Shown here one piece after another: positions 1-9,829 of a stretch of 64,000 nucleotides of DNA. The DNA lies in assembly GCA_001600875.1 (NCBI GenBank), contig BCLD01000010.1:74843-138842 (forward strand), written 5' to 3'. The stretch comes from Solicoccozyma terricola. Taxonomy: Eukaryota > Basidiomycota > Tremellomycetes > Filobasidiales > Piskurozymaceae. The notes beneath the pieces were generated by a model, which saw nothing but the letters and a program-made list of their open reading frames with translations, did no database searches and was not told the origin of the DNA. Within the stretch, counting starts at the first letter, position 1; the number at the start of each line of letters is the position of its first letter. Position numbers and translations under genes: made by a program.

Positions 1-644
1 CGATTGGTCGAAGCTCTCTCTCTGGACGCAACACCAACAGACTGGGCTTGTCGGAGTTGCCATCGTCCCCTACCGATGGCTCTCGACTTTTGGCTCAGAA
101 CTCGCCCAGTCCGAAGTTGGCGGTTAGGGTAGCCAAGACCTCTGATGGCACGCCTTCACGTCGACCTTCTGCACTAGGCAGCAGCACTGCGGATCGTTCA
201 GCTGCCATTCCTCTGGTCAATCGACGTACTCCCGATCGTAGCGCACGCTCATCCACAGCCACAACGACTCGCTTGTCCCAACTCGAGGCAGAGGCCAGCA
301 AGGCGAAACAGGAGAGCTCGGCGCTCATTGAGAAAGTCATTAGCCTCAGCATGCAGTCCCGTGAGGCGGCACAGCAAGTGGAGTGGCTCGAAGTGGAGCG
401 CGATGCATTGCAGAATCAAGTCACGCAGATGGAGCAGGATCAGTTGGAACAAGTGTGTTATACCAAGAATACTTTGCGAAGACGCCAAATCGAAAAATCC
501 CGGGAGGAGGTTGCGAAGATGTGGGATGGTGTCGTGACTGCGTGTCAGGTAGAGCTGATGCGGGCGGAGACTGAGGCGACTGCCATGAAGCAGATGATGG
601 CGAATTTCGAAGGTTCTGTCACGATGGCAGAGGCTGCGGTGTGA
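1..644 (+). CDS. Coiled-coil protein, C-terminal part (5' end outside window)
   Basis: The reading frame is open from the left edge (frame starting at base 3) to a TGA at 642-644, so the gene is truncated at its 5' side; the first ATG in frame, at 48, is probably internal. The visible protein starts with a Ser/Pro/Arg-rich low-complexity segment of about 75 residues. It then becomes a long helical stretch rich in Glu, Gln, Ala and Leu with heptad-like spacing and no Pro, typical of a coiled coil, and ends in AEAAV. I see no splice sites inside. The family cannot be recognised from this part; a cytoskeletal or scaffold protein is possible but not shown. It is convergent with the next gene, whose stop lies 166 bp downstream. 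Confidence 0.7.
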   Translation, partial: IGRSSLSGRNTNRLGLSELPSSPTDGSRLLAQNSPSPKLAVRVAKTSDGTPSRRPSALGSSTADRSAAIPLVNRRTPDRSARSSTATTTRLSQLEAEASKAKQESSALIEKVISLSMQSREAAQQVEWLEVERDALQNQVTQMEQDQLEQVCYTKNTLRRRQIEKSREEVAKMWDGVVTACQVELMRAETEATAMKQMMANFEGSVTMAEAAV

Positions 645-810
645 ACCTCTGTAGAGTTACTAACGAACATGACTCCTACGACTATTTCAACCATCAAATA
701 ATGACAATTTTTGTAATGCACTGAACTCTGAACAGCTCAGCTGTAAGTAACCCTAAACCCTAATACAACTAATTTCCTATGACAATTTCACCTTTTCCTT
801 TCGATTGGCA

Positions 811-2915
811 CTATGTCTGCAATTTTAATGAGTCGAGGGATGGAAGGACCTCGTGCGCGGGAGGTGGTGGGGTGATTAGACCGGTTCCAGAAGATTCGGA
901 GCCAGTGGATGTGCGCGAGCGACGGTCGATGCTTGACCCGGAACTGCCACCATATATGTCATCTTCCGGCGAGTAGTCTGATGAGATGGAGAGTTTGGCT
1001 TGCATTACTGGACCAGCCGTAGTGATGCCGTTGACGGCTAGACCCAGTGTGGGATTGAAATATTGCTCTGAGAGCGGGGAACGTTGTGCTGAGCTCGTCC
1101 TCGATTTTGAACGGAGTGCGGCCTTGCCAGTTGCGACAGTGGACCGTGAGCCGAAGGCGTGGGGCTTGGCGGGTCCCGCTCCTGATGCTGATGAAAGTGA
1201 CGGGCTAATGGCTGCCGGTGCTGTGACGGGACGGTAATTCCCTCGTTGATTGTTGGAGGGAGTGGACAGAGATTGATTTGACCCAAGGTTCAAGGTGGTA
1301 ATGTTTTCGCTGGATTGCGACTGGGGTCGAGAGTGAGATTTGCTGTTTGAATGATTGCGCGAACCAGATGAAATGGCGAAGGACATTGGGAATGAGAAGA
1401 AAGGGGTGTCCCTGTCGCTTGGAATTGAGACTGCGTCGACCTTGGGGTCGATCCAGACATACATGGATACGAGGTTTGTGTTCACGTTTGATTCGGGGAA
1501 ATAGTCACTCAAGTGAGGCCTTGACGAGTCCAGTGCGACTGGCGATGGTGCATTGGGTGGATATCTGAAGCAAAGTGGTGAAAGTAGATCAGCATCTTGC
1601 GGTGTGCGTTTTCTTCGTGCAAGCATTGCATGCACAAGCACTCACGGCCATGGCATACCGCCGTCTCTCAATCCGCCATACGCCTCACAGCTCAACATCT
1701 CCTCCCAACTCATATCCACTCGCCAGATCGTCACCTTGTCGACCTGAGTGGTATCTTTGCCTTGTGCCTGAAGCACGAAGGTCTTGAGCTGGTGAACAGT
1801 GCTGTTGCGAGCGAGCTCGAAAACGAGTGGCGGTCTAGCGTTGGTATTGGCGGAGGGATCGGGAGATTGGTTGGAAGATGGGTAAAACCCTCGCTTGGTA
1901 CGACCGTTTGAGAAATGGGCTAGTAATGTCATGGGATTGTCTTCTGTGGACCAAAAAGAAAAGAAAAAAGAGAAAAAAAAAAAAGGGTCAGCGCTTTCCT
2001 GCAGGACCATATTATTCGGAACGCATCACTCACGACTCCGCTCCACAGGGCCTAATCTGACAATCACCGAGATATTTTCATCCGTATCAGTGACTACCTG
2101 AGGCCACCAATCGTTTACTTTCAACTGATGATCTGTCATCAAAGGTACAGCATTCAACCCTTGCGACCCTCCCATTCGACATCTACCTGAAGCTTCTTGT
2201 GACCGAAAGGTAATCAGATGGGATGAATCGAATAGGTTGTATGCAGGGAAATGAGCGAGTAGGTGAACGGGAATTCCGAAATTTTCAGTGTAGGTGTTGG
2301 CTTGATGATGAGCTAGAAGGGGGATTTGGACCTGTGGAAAGGGGAAAGGCGGGCGGGGGGGAGATCAGCTGGCGTGTTACAAAGTATCAAATCAAAAGTG
2401 TGTGGTTTAATTCAATCGGTGCTCACTTTATAACAACCAAGAGAATACAAACCCCTTGAACCTAACTTTTCATGAATTGCATCTTGAACATCTTTCACTG
2501 GTGCTAATGGATCCACATAGATGTCAAAACTATTCTTCAGATCGATTTTACATCCACTTTTGAATTCAGTTTCCAATCGTTGAAAATCAGTTGGGATTGG
2601 ATCCACAACCACTTTTAATTTCATTTTACCCTCATTCTCACTCGGTTGTTCTGTTGCCGGATTTAATGAAGAATGAATTTCCAGGTTTCGATTCGCACCT
2701 AATGAAGTAGACCTTGATGAATACGTTGATGTGGAAGAGTTTAATTGTGACCGACCTAAACGAGGGGTTGTTGTTACAGCTGAACCAGTTGTGGATTGTG
2801 AACGGGTTGCTTTGCGTTGGTGTGATGAAGAGATGGTAGGGGATGTTGTACGTGAGTCACCGTCCTCCACCTCCGCTGACTCTTTTGTGGATTTGCGGAA
2901 CATAGAGAACTTCAT
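811..2915 (-). CDS. Conserved-looking protein of unknown function, 612 aa, 4 exons
   Basis: Exons on the minus strand are 2915-2427, 2331-2034, 1943-1646 and 1564-811; frames join at all three introns (95, 90 and 81 nt), each with a GTGAGN donor and a CAG acceptor. The N-terminus (about 90 residues) is Ser/Thr-rich. Residues of about 95-350 look folded: a beta-rich segment starting MKLKVVVDP, an acidic/hydrophobic region with IYVDPLAPVKDVQDAIHEKL, and later LLAHFSNGRTKRGFYP. The last 230 residues are Ser/Pro/Asn-rich. The beta-alpha pattern with VKDVQDAIHEKL is reminiscent of a ubiquitin-like fold, but this is only an impression and I do not recognise the family. A G-run (C on the sense strand) lies just 5' of the start. 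Confidence 0.75.
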
Positions 2916-3395
2916 GGTTTAGAGGGGGGAGGAGGGGGGGGGGGGGTTGATGTTGCCAGGAAATCACTAAGATGGAAGGAAGGACTGGGGTTGTTTTCAT
3001 GAGTAGTGTCCTGCGAATGTCCACTGTTGGGGGTTGAGGGAAGGACCGAGGGACCGAGGGGTGTTGCAGTATGTTAAGATGTCCAAAGATGTGTTGTTAT
3101 GCAGATAAGCTGGGGATGAGGTATGCGCTAGCGTATGAGGGTTTTTAAAGTTTTTCAAGGCTCAACCTTTTTTCGGTACTTGTAAGAGAAGAAACGTATC
3201 AAACCCGAAAAACAAATACCACCTTGGTCAAAAGTTCCTTGCTTATAAAGGGGGAGAGAGAGAGACCTGACTCCGGCCCCTGTACCCATGCGAGTGGGTT
3301 CGGGTTTCTGTTCGGTCTGATCGTCACCCTATGAATCCGCACGACAGGAGTTTGGACGATCGGTGAACCTCAATTCCCCCCCCCCCCCCCCCCCC

Positions 3396-3495
3396 NNNNN
3401 NNNNNNNNNNNNNNNNNNNNNNNNNNNNNNNNNNNNNNNNNNNNNNNNNNNNNNNNNNNNNNNNNNNNNNNNNNNNNNNNNNNNNNNNNNNNNNN
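3396..3495. other. Assembly gap (100 N)
   Basis: Exactly 100 Ns flanked by poly(C) on both sides (20 C to the left). The round number suggests a scaffold gap of unknown length rather than measured bases. Confidence 0.95.
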
Positions 3496-4370
3496 CCCCC
3501 TCCCCCCCCTGCGCGGCCCACTCTTGCGCTCCTGTCCAGAACGAACTGTCCAGAATACCAAAATGAAACATGTCTCTGGCGTTGTGTATAGTAGTCATTC
3601 GGGTTTCGACACAGGGACCCGGGAGGAATGTCTCACATCGCCACATCGAAGAGGAAGGGTGACAGACAACACAGGAACAGGACCCGCGGTGTGAGTGGTG
3701 TCGCGACGCCACCCACCCACGCCCACCCAGACGGCGCCCGGATCATTTATTCCCCCGCGACGGGGACCGACCCTTCCCTTCCCTTCCCGGTCTCATCCCA
3801 CAGAAGCCCGAGACGCAGAACAACATCGGACACCCAACACTCCGAACACTCCCCGGACGAACACATGCCCCCTATTACAACCCCCTTCTTTCAATTCAAC
3901 CAAGCACCGCGGTCCCTCTTCTGCGGGATAGTTAATGCCACAAGCTAATCCGCGCTAATTTCCCCCAAGTCCCAAAGTATGGTATTGCCTCTACGACTGA
4001 ATGGGGGGATGTCTCGGTCAACCCAATACCCAATACCCAAACCACCGTTATCTCACCCCAAAAGCCTCAGGTGCGTACCATCAACCGATGTTCTTCCAGA
4101 AAGAACATATATATCAAGGGCCAAGAACCATCAGTCACGTGACGGGACGTAAGTCGCGCGAGACCCGGAATGAACCCAGTTAAGTTATTACTATGGATAT
4201 CGAACAACCGTTCACCCCCTTCCACCTCATCCAACCTCGTATCAGGAGTTAATATAGGTTATTCGAGTAGCCTCATAGGTGAGTTCAGAAGGATGATGTG
4301 ATGTTGATTTAGCTTGGGGGAAAATCCCTCTTTCGCTATAGCTAACGGGAAGGATCCGTCCTTGACCACA

Positions 4371-4372
4371 GA

Positions 4373-4406
<34 letters not shown>
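4371..4406. repeat. (GA)n microsatellite
   Basis: GA dinucleotide run of about 18 units with one interruption (GTGA), in the 5' flank of the gene starting at 4888. Confidence 0.9.
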
Positions 4407-4409
<3 letters not shown>

Positions 4410-4476
4410 TGGACGAGATTTTATCGGTAGCGTTCAAATAAACAAGAATCCTTTTTCGAATCCCGTGGTCTCCTCC

Positions 4477-4477
<1 letters not shown>

Positions 4478-4515
<38 letters not shown>
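4478..4515. repeat. 38-bp poly(C) run
   Basis: Uninterrupted C homopolymer, the longest complete one in the window, about 370 bp upstream of the ATG at 4888. A second 15-bp C run lies at 4812-4826, closer to the start. Confidence 0.95.
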
Positions 4516-4517
<2 letters not shown>

Positions 4518-4887
4518 CCATCGGTGAGAAGCTCCAGGGATATAACGAGTCACATTCGTCGGTTCAAAACCATCGCTCGAAGTACTTGTGACTTGACAAT
4601 TAAACGTCGAGGAGACCGAGGGATAGGGATGTAAATGTTGAAAACATCGGACGGTGATAAAGATTAGATTGGATGAAAAATTGAACGGGCTTCAAGGTCG
4701 GATGAAACCGTGGATTGAAAGGAAAACTAATTCAATTCACATTCATAAAGTATACCTTTTGAATCCTACATCATTCTTTTCCACATCGACATCGACATCG
4801 ACGATCTCCATCCCCCCCCCCCCCCCTCCCCTCTCCTTCTCCTCAATTCTCATCTCTCATTCTCGTCATTCGTCAACTTCCGGTAAC

Positions 4888-6180
4888 ATGAACAACCAAC
4901 CAAGATCACCTTCACCACTCCTTCGATACTCTCGAAATCGTAAATCAACCAATACCATCCGTTCCGATCTCACTTCCTCATCCTCCTCTTCTTCTTCTCC
5001 TCCTCCTCCTCTGACGACGACGACGACCTGTGTAATACCTCATCAAAAGGGACGACAAAGGCTCACAGGAGATAATCCAGTAACATTGGGTTCATTATCT
5101 CCCGCTTCATCATCAACAATATCCTATGAATCTGGATTTCCGATCTTCAATTCGAATGATTCATCTGTCGGTGATACGAAGATACCGAATTCGATTGATT
5201 TTAATCCATTGGGTGATTATCAGATGAAAGTTCCGAGTTATGTTGATCAGAATATCAGTATTGAGCAAGGAGAGGACGATAATGGTGGTGGTGGAGATGA
5301 TGATTACGGTCATGATATCGATCAGAGACTAGATAATCTCATCGTACTCACTCGAGATCTTCTTATTCATTCGAGACATGCATTAGATGTACCTCCTACA
5401 TTTGGATATCGATTCATAAACGAGGAAGAAGAGGAAGGAGGTGGTTTGCCAATTGACGGATCGGGAGACGGATTAAGAGACGGATTAGGAGACGGATTAG
5501 GAACTGCATATGAGCAGATTGAATCGGAACGTACAATCAGAAGAACAAGAGGGATTCCAACTCTTGATAGTGGGATTGAAATATCATCTTCGTTGTCGTC
5601 GTCGTCGTCGTACTACTACAACAACAACGAAGAAAGGAAAAGGTCGGATGTTGGACAACAACAACAACAACAACCGCAGCAACAACCTAGTCCTTCGCCG
5701 AAATCTCGAACTAAATCAAGAAAATCATCTATTTGGTCAACTGCATTCAACCTACTTCCACTCCGCTCAAACGTATCTCCTCGTGAAACAGACTTGATAC
5801 CTCTTCAATGCAAGGATGTTGCTACAACACCATCAACACCACCACCACCACGAACACCACCGCCACCACCACCACCAACAACAACAACTCATCAATCCTC
5901 TCACCAATCACCTAAATTAACTCATTCTCATTCGTGTTCTCTATCCAATTCATATTCTTCACCACGTTCATCATTCAGTCAATCGAACGGTACTATATAC
6001 TCTCCATCTACACCTATCAAAAGGAGTAAAGCAACTCAAGCCGCTGATCAGACGTTAATAACGAGGTCTAGCTATTCTTCTTGGTTGCGTAAGGAGGAGG
6101 AAGTGGACGCTGTGGAAGAAGTAGATGATGGAGAAAGTCCTGCAAAGAAGAAGATAATGGATCTGTTGAATGGGTATTGA
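4888..6180 (+). CDS. Low-complexity Ser/Pro/Gln-rich protein, 430 aa, single exon
   Basis: The frame is open from 4654, but the upstream part includes a TCGACA repeat and a poly(C) run coding for Ser and Pro, so I prefer the ATG at 4888 (MNNQPRSPSP). The protein has Ser, Pro, Thr, Gln and Asn homopolymer tracts, a GDGL repeat, and one more ordered stretch, DNLIVLTRDLLIHSRHA, near residue 150. There is no signal peptide or membrane segment. The C-terminus is acidic then basic (SPAKKKIMDLLNGY). The composition suggests a largely disordered regulatory protein; no function can be named. It is one of the few genes here without an intron. Confidence 0.6.
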   Translation: MNNQPRSPSPLLRYSRNRKSTNTIRSDLTSSSSSSSSPPPPLTTTTTCVIPHQKGRQRLTGDNPVTLGSLSPASSSTISYESGFPIFNSNDSSVGDTKIPNSIDFNPLGDYQMKVPSYVDQNISIEQGEDDNGGGGDDDYGHDIDQRLDNLIVLTRDLLIHSRHALDVPPTFGYRFINEEEEEGGGLPIDGSGDGLRDGLGDGLGTAYEQIESERTIRRTRGIPTLDSGIEISSSLSSSSSYYYNNNEERKRSDVGQQQQQQPQQQPSPSPKSRTKSRKSSIWSTAFNLLPLRSNVSPRETDLIPLQCKDVATTPSTPPPPRTPPPPPPPTTTTHQSSHQSPKLTHSHSCSLSNSYSSPRSSFSQSNGTIYSPSTPIKRSKATQAADQTLITRSSYSSWLRKEEEVDAVEEVDDGESPAKKKIMDLLNGY

Positions 6181-7252
6181 ATGATGATGACGTGTTTTGG
6201 GGGAAGTGATGGGGTATAAAGGGGGTTGGGGGTTAGAATCATGTCGTGATAGAGGAACTGTACCGGGGCATTCTCCTGCGGCATGACGCGAGTGGCGTGA
6301 GGGTGAAGCTTGAGTGCCGTGCACCAATTCGCCGCGCCATCTATTTATTGTATACTTTTTCGCACTGCACATTTCGTGAGAAAAGTTCCCTCTTTTGCCC
6401 AGATGGCAGGAAAAAGACGGGAAAGTAGCTCTGAGGCCGTACTGGGGGGGCCAGCGGAGCGCAGTCTCGAATGTCAGCATTTCATCCGTCGTTGTCTTTC
6501 CTTCCCGTCCCCTCTCCCCCCCCCAGATTTTTGTGTGTCCCAATCATTGAGAATAGCTTTTGCTTCGCTTCGCCCCCCCCCCCCCCCCCCCGAATCGACA
6601 AGTGGTGGCGTTGAGGAAAAAAGAAACGAGACGCGTCAATGCACAGAAACCAAAGACCACCGGGGAAAGGGAAAAAGTGGTCGGATGGGCAAATGGATGG
6701 CAGGATGGGTGTTGCACAGGTATTCCCTATCCCCCCCTACTGTCGTCCATTGCATCACCTACCTCATCGACATCCACCAACACTCCCTCCTTTTCCCCCC
6801 CTTTTTCCCCCACCGACAGACGCATCAATCTCGAGGCAGGCCCTCCTGATAATATTCGCCGACCCACCCTACAATTCACTTGTCCCCCTCAATTTAATCG
6901 GTCGCGGGTCAAAAATCCAAAGATCGCCCCTTCGCCACTCGTCCAAAACCCCAGACCCCCAGTTTCACTCGGGATACACAGGTACTATCTAATCGAGCAC
7001 ACGCATTTACAGTGGAGTCCCCCTACTTACATCCCCCTTCCTAAACCCCCTCATCCCCTCAGATTTTTTTTTCTCCATCGCTGTCCGACGTTGACGTCGA
7101 CTTCGATCCCTGGGGCAGCTATATAAGACAGCCCGATTGTCCCATTGGCCCCCTTCCTTCCTTTCACATCTCTCACACTCACTCCCGAACGTCAACCCAC
7201 CACATAAATCTACTATCAAACCCGAGCTGGTCTCTCACAACCTACATACAAA
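6181..7252. other. Intergenic / promoter region of the RlpA-like gene
   Basis: About 1.07 kb rich in C tracts, including a 19-bp run (6573-6591). The proximal part has a CRE-like TGACGTCGA (7091-7099) and a TATA box. Six-frame reading gives only Pro-rich noise; I see no gene. Confidence 0.55.
7119..7127 (+). promoter_or_regulatory. TATA box upstream of RlpA-like gene
   Basis: CTATATAAG lies about 130 bp before the ATG at 7253 and is followed by a C/T- and A-rich 5' leader, which fits a strong regulated fungal promoter. Assigned by motif and position only. Confidence 0.55.
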
Positions 7253-8295
7253 ATGAAGTCAACCTCTATCATCCTCGGTCTCGCTTTCTTCGGCAACGCC
7301 GCTCTGACTATTGCCAGTGGAGTCGCTCAAGTCGATTCCAACCTCGCCGCTAGGGTCTACAATGAAGATCTTGGAGCTGCCGCACGTCATCATGCTCGCT
7401 CAAAGCGCAGTGAAGGACTTTCAGCAGCAAGTCACGCTCAACAATTAAGGAGAATCGCTGAGAATGAAAAGGCACAGAGGAGGATTCTTAGGAAGAAATC
7501 ATGTGTGGCTCAAACTTCATCAGGAGCCGCCGCCGCCGCCACTCCTACCGCTACCGCAACCAATGCGTCCGCCGTCGATCCAGTAGCCGATCCAGTAGTC
7601 ACAGGCACCAACTCTTCCTCGAGCTTGGTCAACCAAGTGGCTGCTGTGACCGGCTCAGGCGCTGCGTCGACCGCTTCGACCACCGCCGCCGCCGCCGCAG
7701 CAACCTCTGCTGCTGCATCCGGGTCTTCATCATCCGGTATCACCGTTGACCCTGCTGGCGCCGGTCCATTCAGTGGTCAGGGTACGTACTACGAATTGGG
7801 TACCACTGGAACGAGTCTTGGTTCATGTGGTACCAATTTGGTAGACAGCGATGCTGTGAGTTTCAAACCTGCCCCCCCCCCCCGCGGCCTACCAATCCTG
7901 ACACAATACTCTTCTTTTGATTCGCTCGGGGGGTTTTTTTTTCTTCACCCAGATCGCTGCTGTATCACACCTTCTTTACGATAGCTGGCCAGGATACGCT
8001 GGTGTTAACCCAAACCTCAACCCAATCTGTGGTAAGAAGGCCAAAGTCAATTGTAAGTTCCCCCCCCCCCCCGCCCCCGCGGGGTTTCTTTCCCAGCATT
8101 TGAACCGTCGACGCTAAATCAATGATACTCTTTTGTTCAACTCTTGCAGACGGTGGCAAATCCGTGGTCGTATCTATTGAAGATAGGTGCACCGGTTGTG
8201 CAGAACGTGATATCGATTTATCCCCATCAATGTTCGCGGACATCGCTGATATGGGATTGGGAAGGATTGACGTCACTTGGGAGTGGGTTCAGTAG
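7253..8295 (+). CDS. Secreted RlpA/expansin-like double-psi beta-barrel protein, 282 aa
   Basis: Exons 7253-7855, 7953-8052 and 8150-8295 join in frame. Residues 1-21 form a signal peptide. A dibasic KR at 51-52 suggests Kex2 processing, followed by an Ala/Ser/Thr-rich linker of about 80 residues. The C-terminal domain runs from GQGTYYELG through DSWPGYAG and NPICGKK to VVVSIEDRCTGC, ERDIDLSPSMFADIAD and RIDVTWEWVQ, the typical layout of fungal RlpA-like (DPBB) domains related to barwin and expansins, with conserved Cys residues and the Asp in the SIEDRC motif. Likely extracellular or cell-wall associated; the ligand cannot be told. Both introns contain a 12-bp poly(C) run soon after the donor. 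Confidence 0.88.
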
Positions 8296-8759
8296 ATGCT
8301 TGTTGTCGATTACTAGAGGCTGCAAGGAGGAGGATTTAGGTTACCTGTAGGGCTGAGAATGGGGTGAAGGGGACGAGCTGGACTCGTTTTCCTAAAAAAA
8401 CCTCTTCTTGCTTGGGTTTAAGCCAATGTTTTTTTTTGTAGACCGTTTTTGGAGATTGGCTTTTTTGCAAATCTCATCACATTCATTTTTATCGTTACAT
8501 TTGATCGTTGTTTCCATTTATCATTGTCCTGCATATTTCCACTCGCACCGTTGTTCCTCAGATTGGTTTAGAAATTGTCATCACAATTCTTTTGTTTCCA
8601 TTTATCACTGTCCTGCATATTTTCATCACACCGTTGCTCCTCATAACTTTTGGGCAATTCTCGTCAATCACTCAAGGTCTGTAAAGGAAAAGTCGTTTGT
8701 CAATCCTAGCGTACCGTTATTGCATCAATCGTGTCATTCCAAAAGAAAGAAAAAGAGAC
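8296..8759. other. Convergent intergenic spacer
   Basis: T-rich 3' flank shared by the RlpA-like (plus) and UPF0047 (minus) genes; apart from the 50-bp duplication I see nothing coding. Confidence 0.6.
8510..8643. repeat. Imperfect direct duplication of about 50 bp
   Basis: Copy 1 (8510-8560) and copy 2 (8594-8643) both begin GTTTCCATTTATCA and end GCTCCTCA/GTTCCTCA, differing by a few substitutions and small gaps. They are 84 bp apart in the AT-rich spacer between two convergent genes, consistent with a local tandem duplication. Confidence 0.8.
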
Positions 8760-9723
8760 TCACATGATCGTAGCTACAACTGTCCTAGTATGCGACATAT
8801 GCCTATACTCGTGAAGATAAATGCCTAATCCCACACACACACGCACGCACGGCCGTGCCACAATACCATCAGCTCGTAGAACAACATCACTCGCGGACAC
8901 CCCCAGCGGATGGGCGAAAAAGAACCACATACCCTGCCAAGTACCCAATGCAAGTTTCCCATCTGTTATTGGAATCGAAATCGATGAACCGATGAGAGAC
9001 GCTTTGGTATGTGAGACGGAGTCACTAGAGGGAGGGGTTGAACGCGAGGAGATGGGAGGTAAACCGGGTTAGGGTTAGTGGTAAGGGGATGATGATGATA
9101 AGAGGCAAATGTAGTACCTAATGACTTACTCTGGTCCTTCGTCTGTGTGTTTCCATGGTAATGATTCTGGGACGATGGTGTCTAATCTGGGGATTGCCAT
9201 GGGGTGAAAATTAGGTAGTGGTCATAATTGAATGAAGGGGTTTTGGGGGGGAAACGAACGCCATATCCATGTCTGTGCGAGTGTTTTTTTGAATGTCTCA
9301 GTCTCGTAGTTTTGCATGAATATCATAATCATAGAACCAGGTGGGACTCACCAACTCGAACATCTAAAAGCAACGTAAAACATCATAACTCCCGACGTTT
9401 TCAGCAAAAAGAGTCTCGTAGACCAAAACTCCCTCCCATCCATCCACATTTAAAACAAAAACAAAAAGCCCTCACCGGAATCATAATTCTCGTTGATAGT
9501 TAACGCTGCACTTGTATGTTTGATGAACAAGTGGAGAATCCCGATCTTGGTCCCTGCAAGACCTTTCTTGATAGCTGTTGAGACTTCATCAGTGACGAGG
9601 TGACAGCCTTTAGAGCGGCGTGAGAGGGTGCTGGGACGATGTGATGGATGTGGGTCAGTATGCGATGTGATGCGTGCGTGTGAGGAGGGAAAAAGGAAGG
9701 CACAAAGTGTGTTGCCAGGGCAT
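8760..9723 (-). CDS. UPF0047/YjbQ-family protein, 137 aa, 7 exons with two microexons
   Basis: Spliced minus-strand exons: 9723-9704, 9630-9476, 9363-9352 (12 nt), 9272-9260 (13 nt), 9186-9130, 9024-8933 and 8824-8760. The joined protein reads MPWQHTFTL, KGCHLVTDEV, IKHTSAALTINENYDSDVR, VDMDMALDTIVPESLPWKH, EGPDDSVSHTKASLIG, LALGTWQGIYLHEYRH. This matches the UPF0047 (COG0432, YjbQ) family along its whole usual length of about 140 residues, including the conserved HTS and TWQG segments. Bacterial members have been linked to thiamine phosphate synthase side activity; the fungal role is unclear. DDMPAH of the family is replaced here by DDSVSH. Donors of exons 1 and 4 (GTGCCT, GTTCGT) are weak, but only they give the family sequence. 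Confidence 0.88.
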
Positions 9724-9829
9724 CGTTGAGGAAGTGTTGCGAAGGGATATGTACGATGTAGATGAATATGATTTGACTGGGAGGTGGAGGGGCAGTCACC
9801 CTGGCCCTCCCACGGACATCCTCCACCCC
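9724..9829. promoter_or_regulatory. Shared divergent promoter UPF0047 / PIF1
   Basis: Only 106 bp separate the two start codons, which point away from each other, so both genes must draw on the same short region. No clear TATA element. Confidence 0.5.

Larger units (their letters stand above)
2916..4887. other. Divergent intergenic region with assembly gap
   Basis: About 2 kb between the unknown minus-strand gene and the low-complexity plus-strand gene. It holds a 13-bp G run (2934-2946), a TATAAAG at 3244, a 100-N gap (3396-3495), a palindromic GTCACGTGAC at 4134-4143, a GA repeat and a 38-bp C run. Open frames here are short or run through the Ns, and I see no gene. Confidence 0.6.

Noticed and set aside
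3324..3712. Frames spanning the N gap (poly-Gly/poly-Pro)
   Set aside because: They are open only because Ns and C/G runs contain no stops.
9066..9078. Telomere-like GGGTTAGGGTTAG
   Set aside because: Only two units, inside an intron of the UPF0047 gene; a similar CCCTAA triplet at 54794-54812 is within the F-box-like coding sequence. These are chance or interstitial matches, not a telomere.
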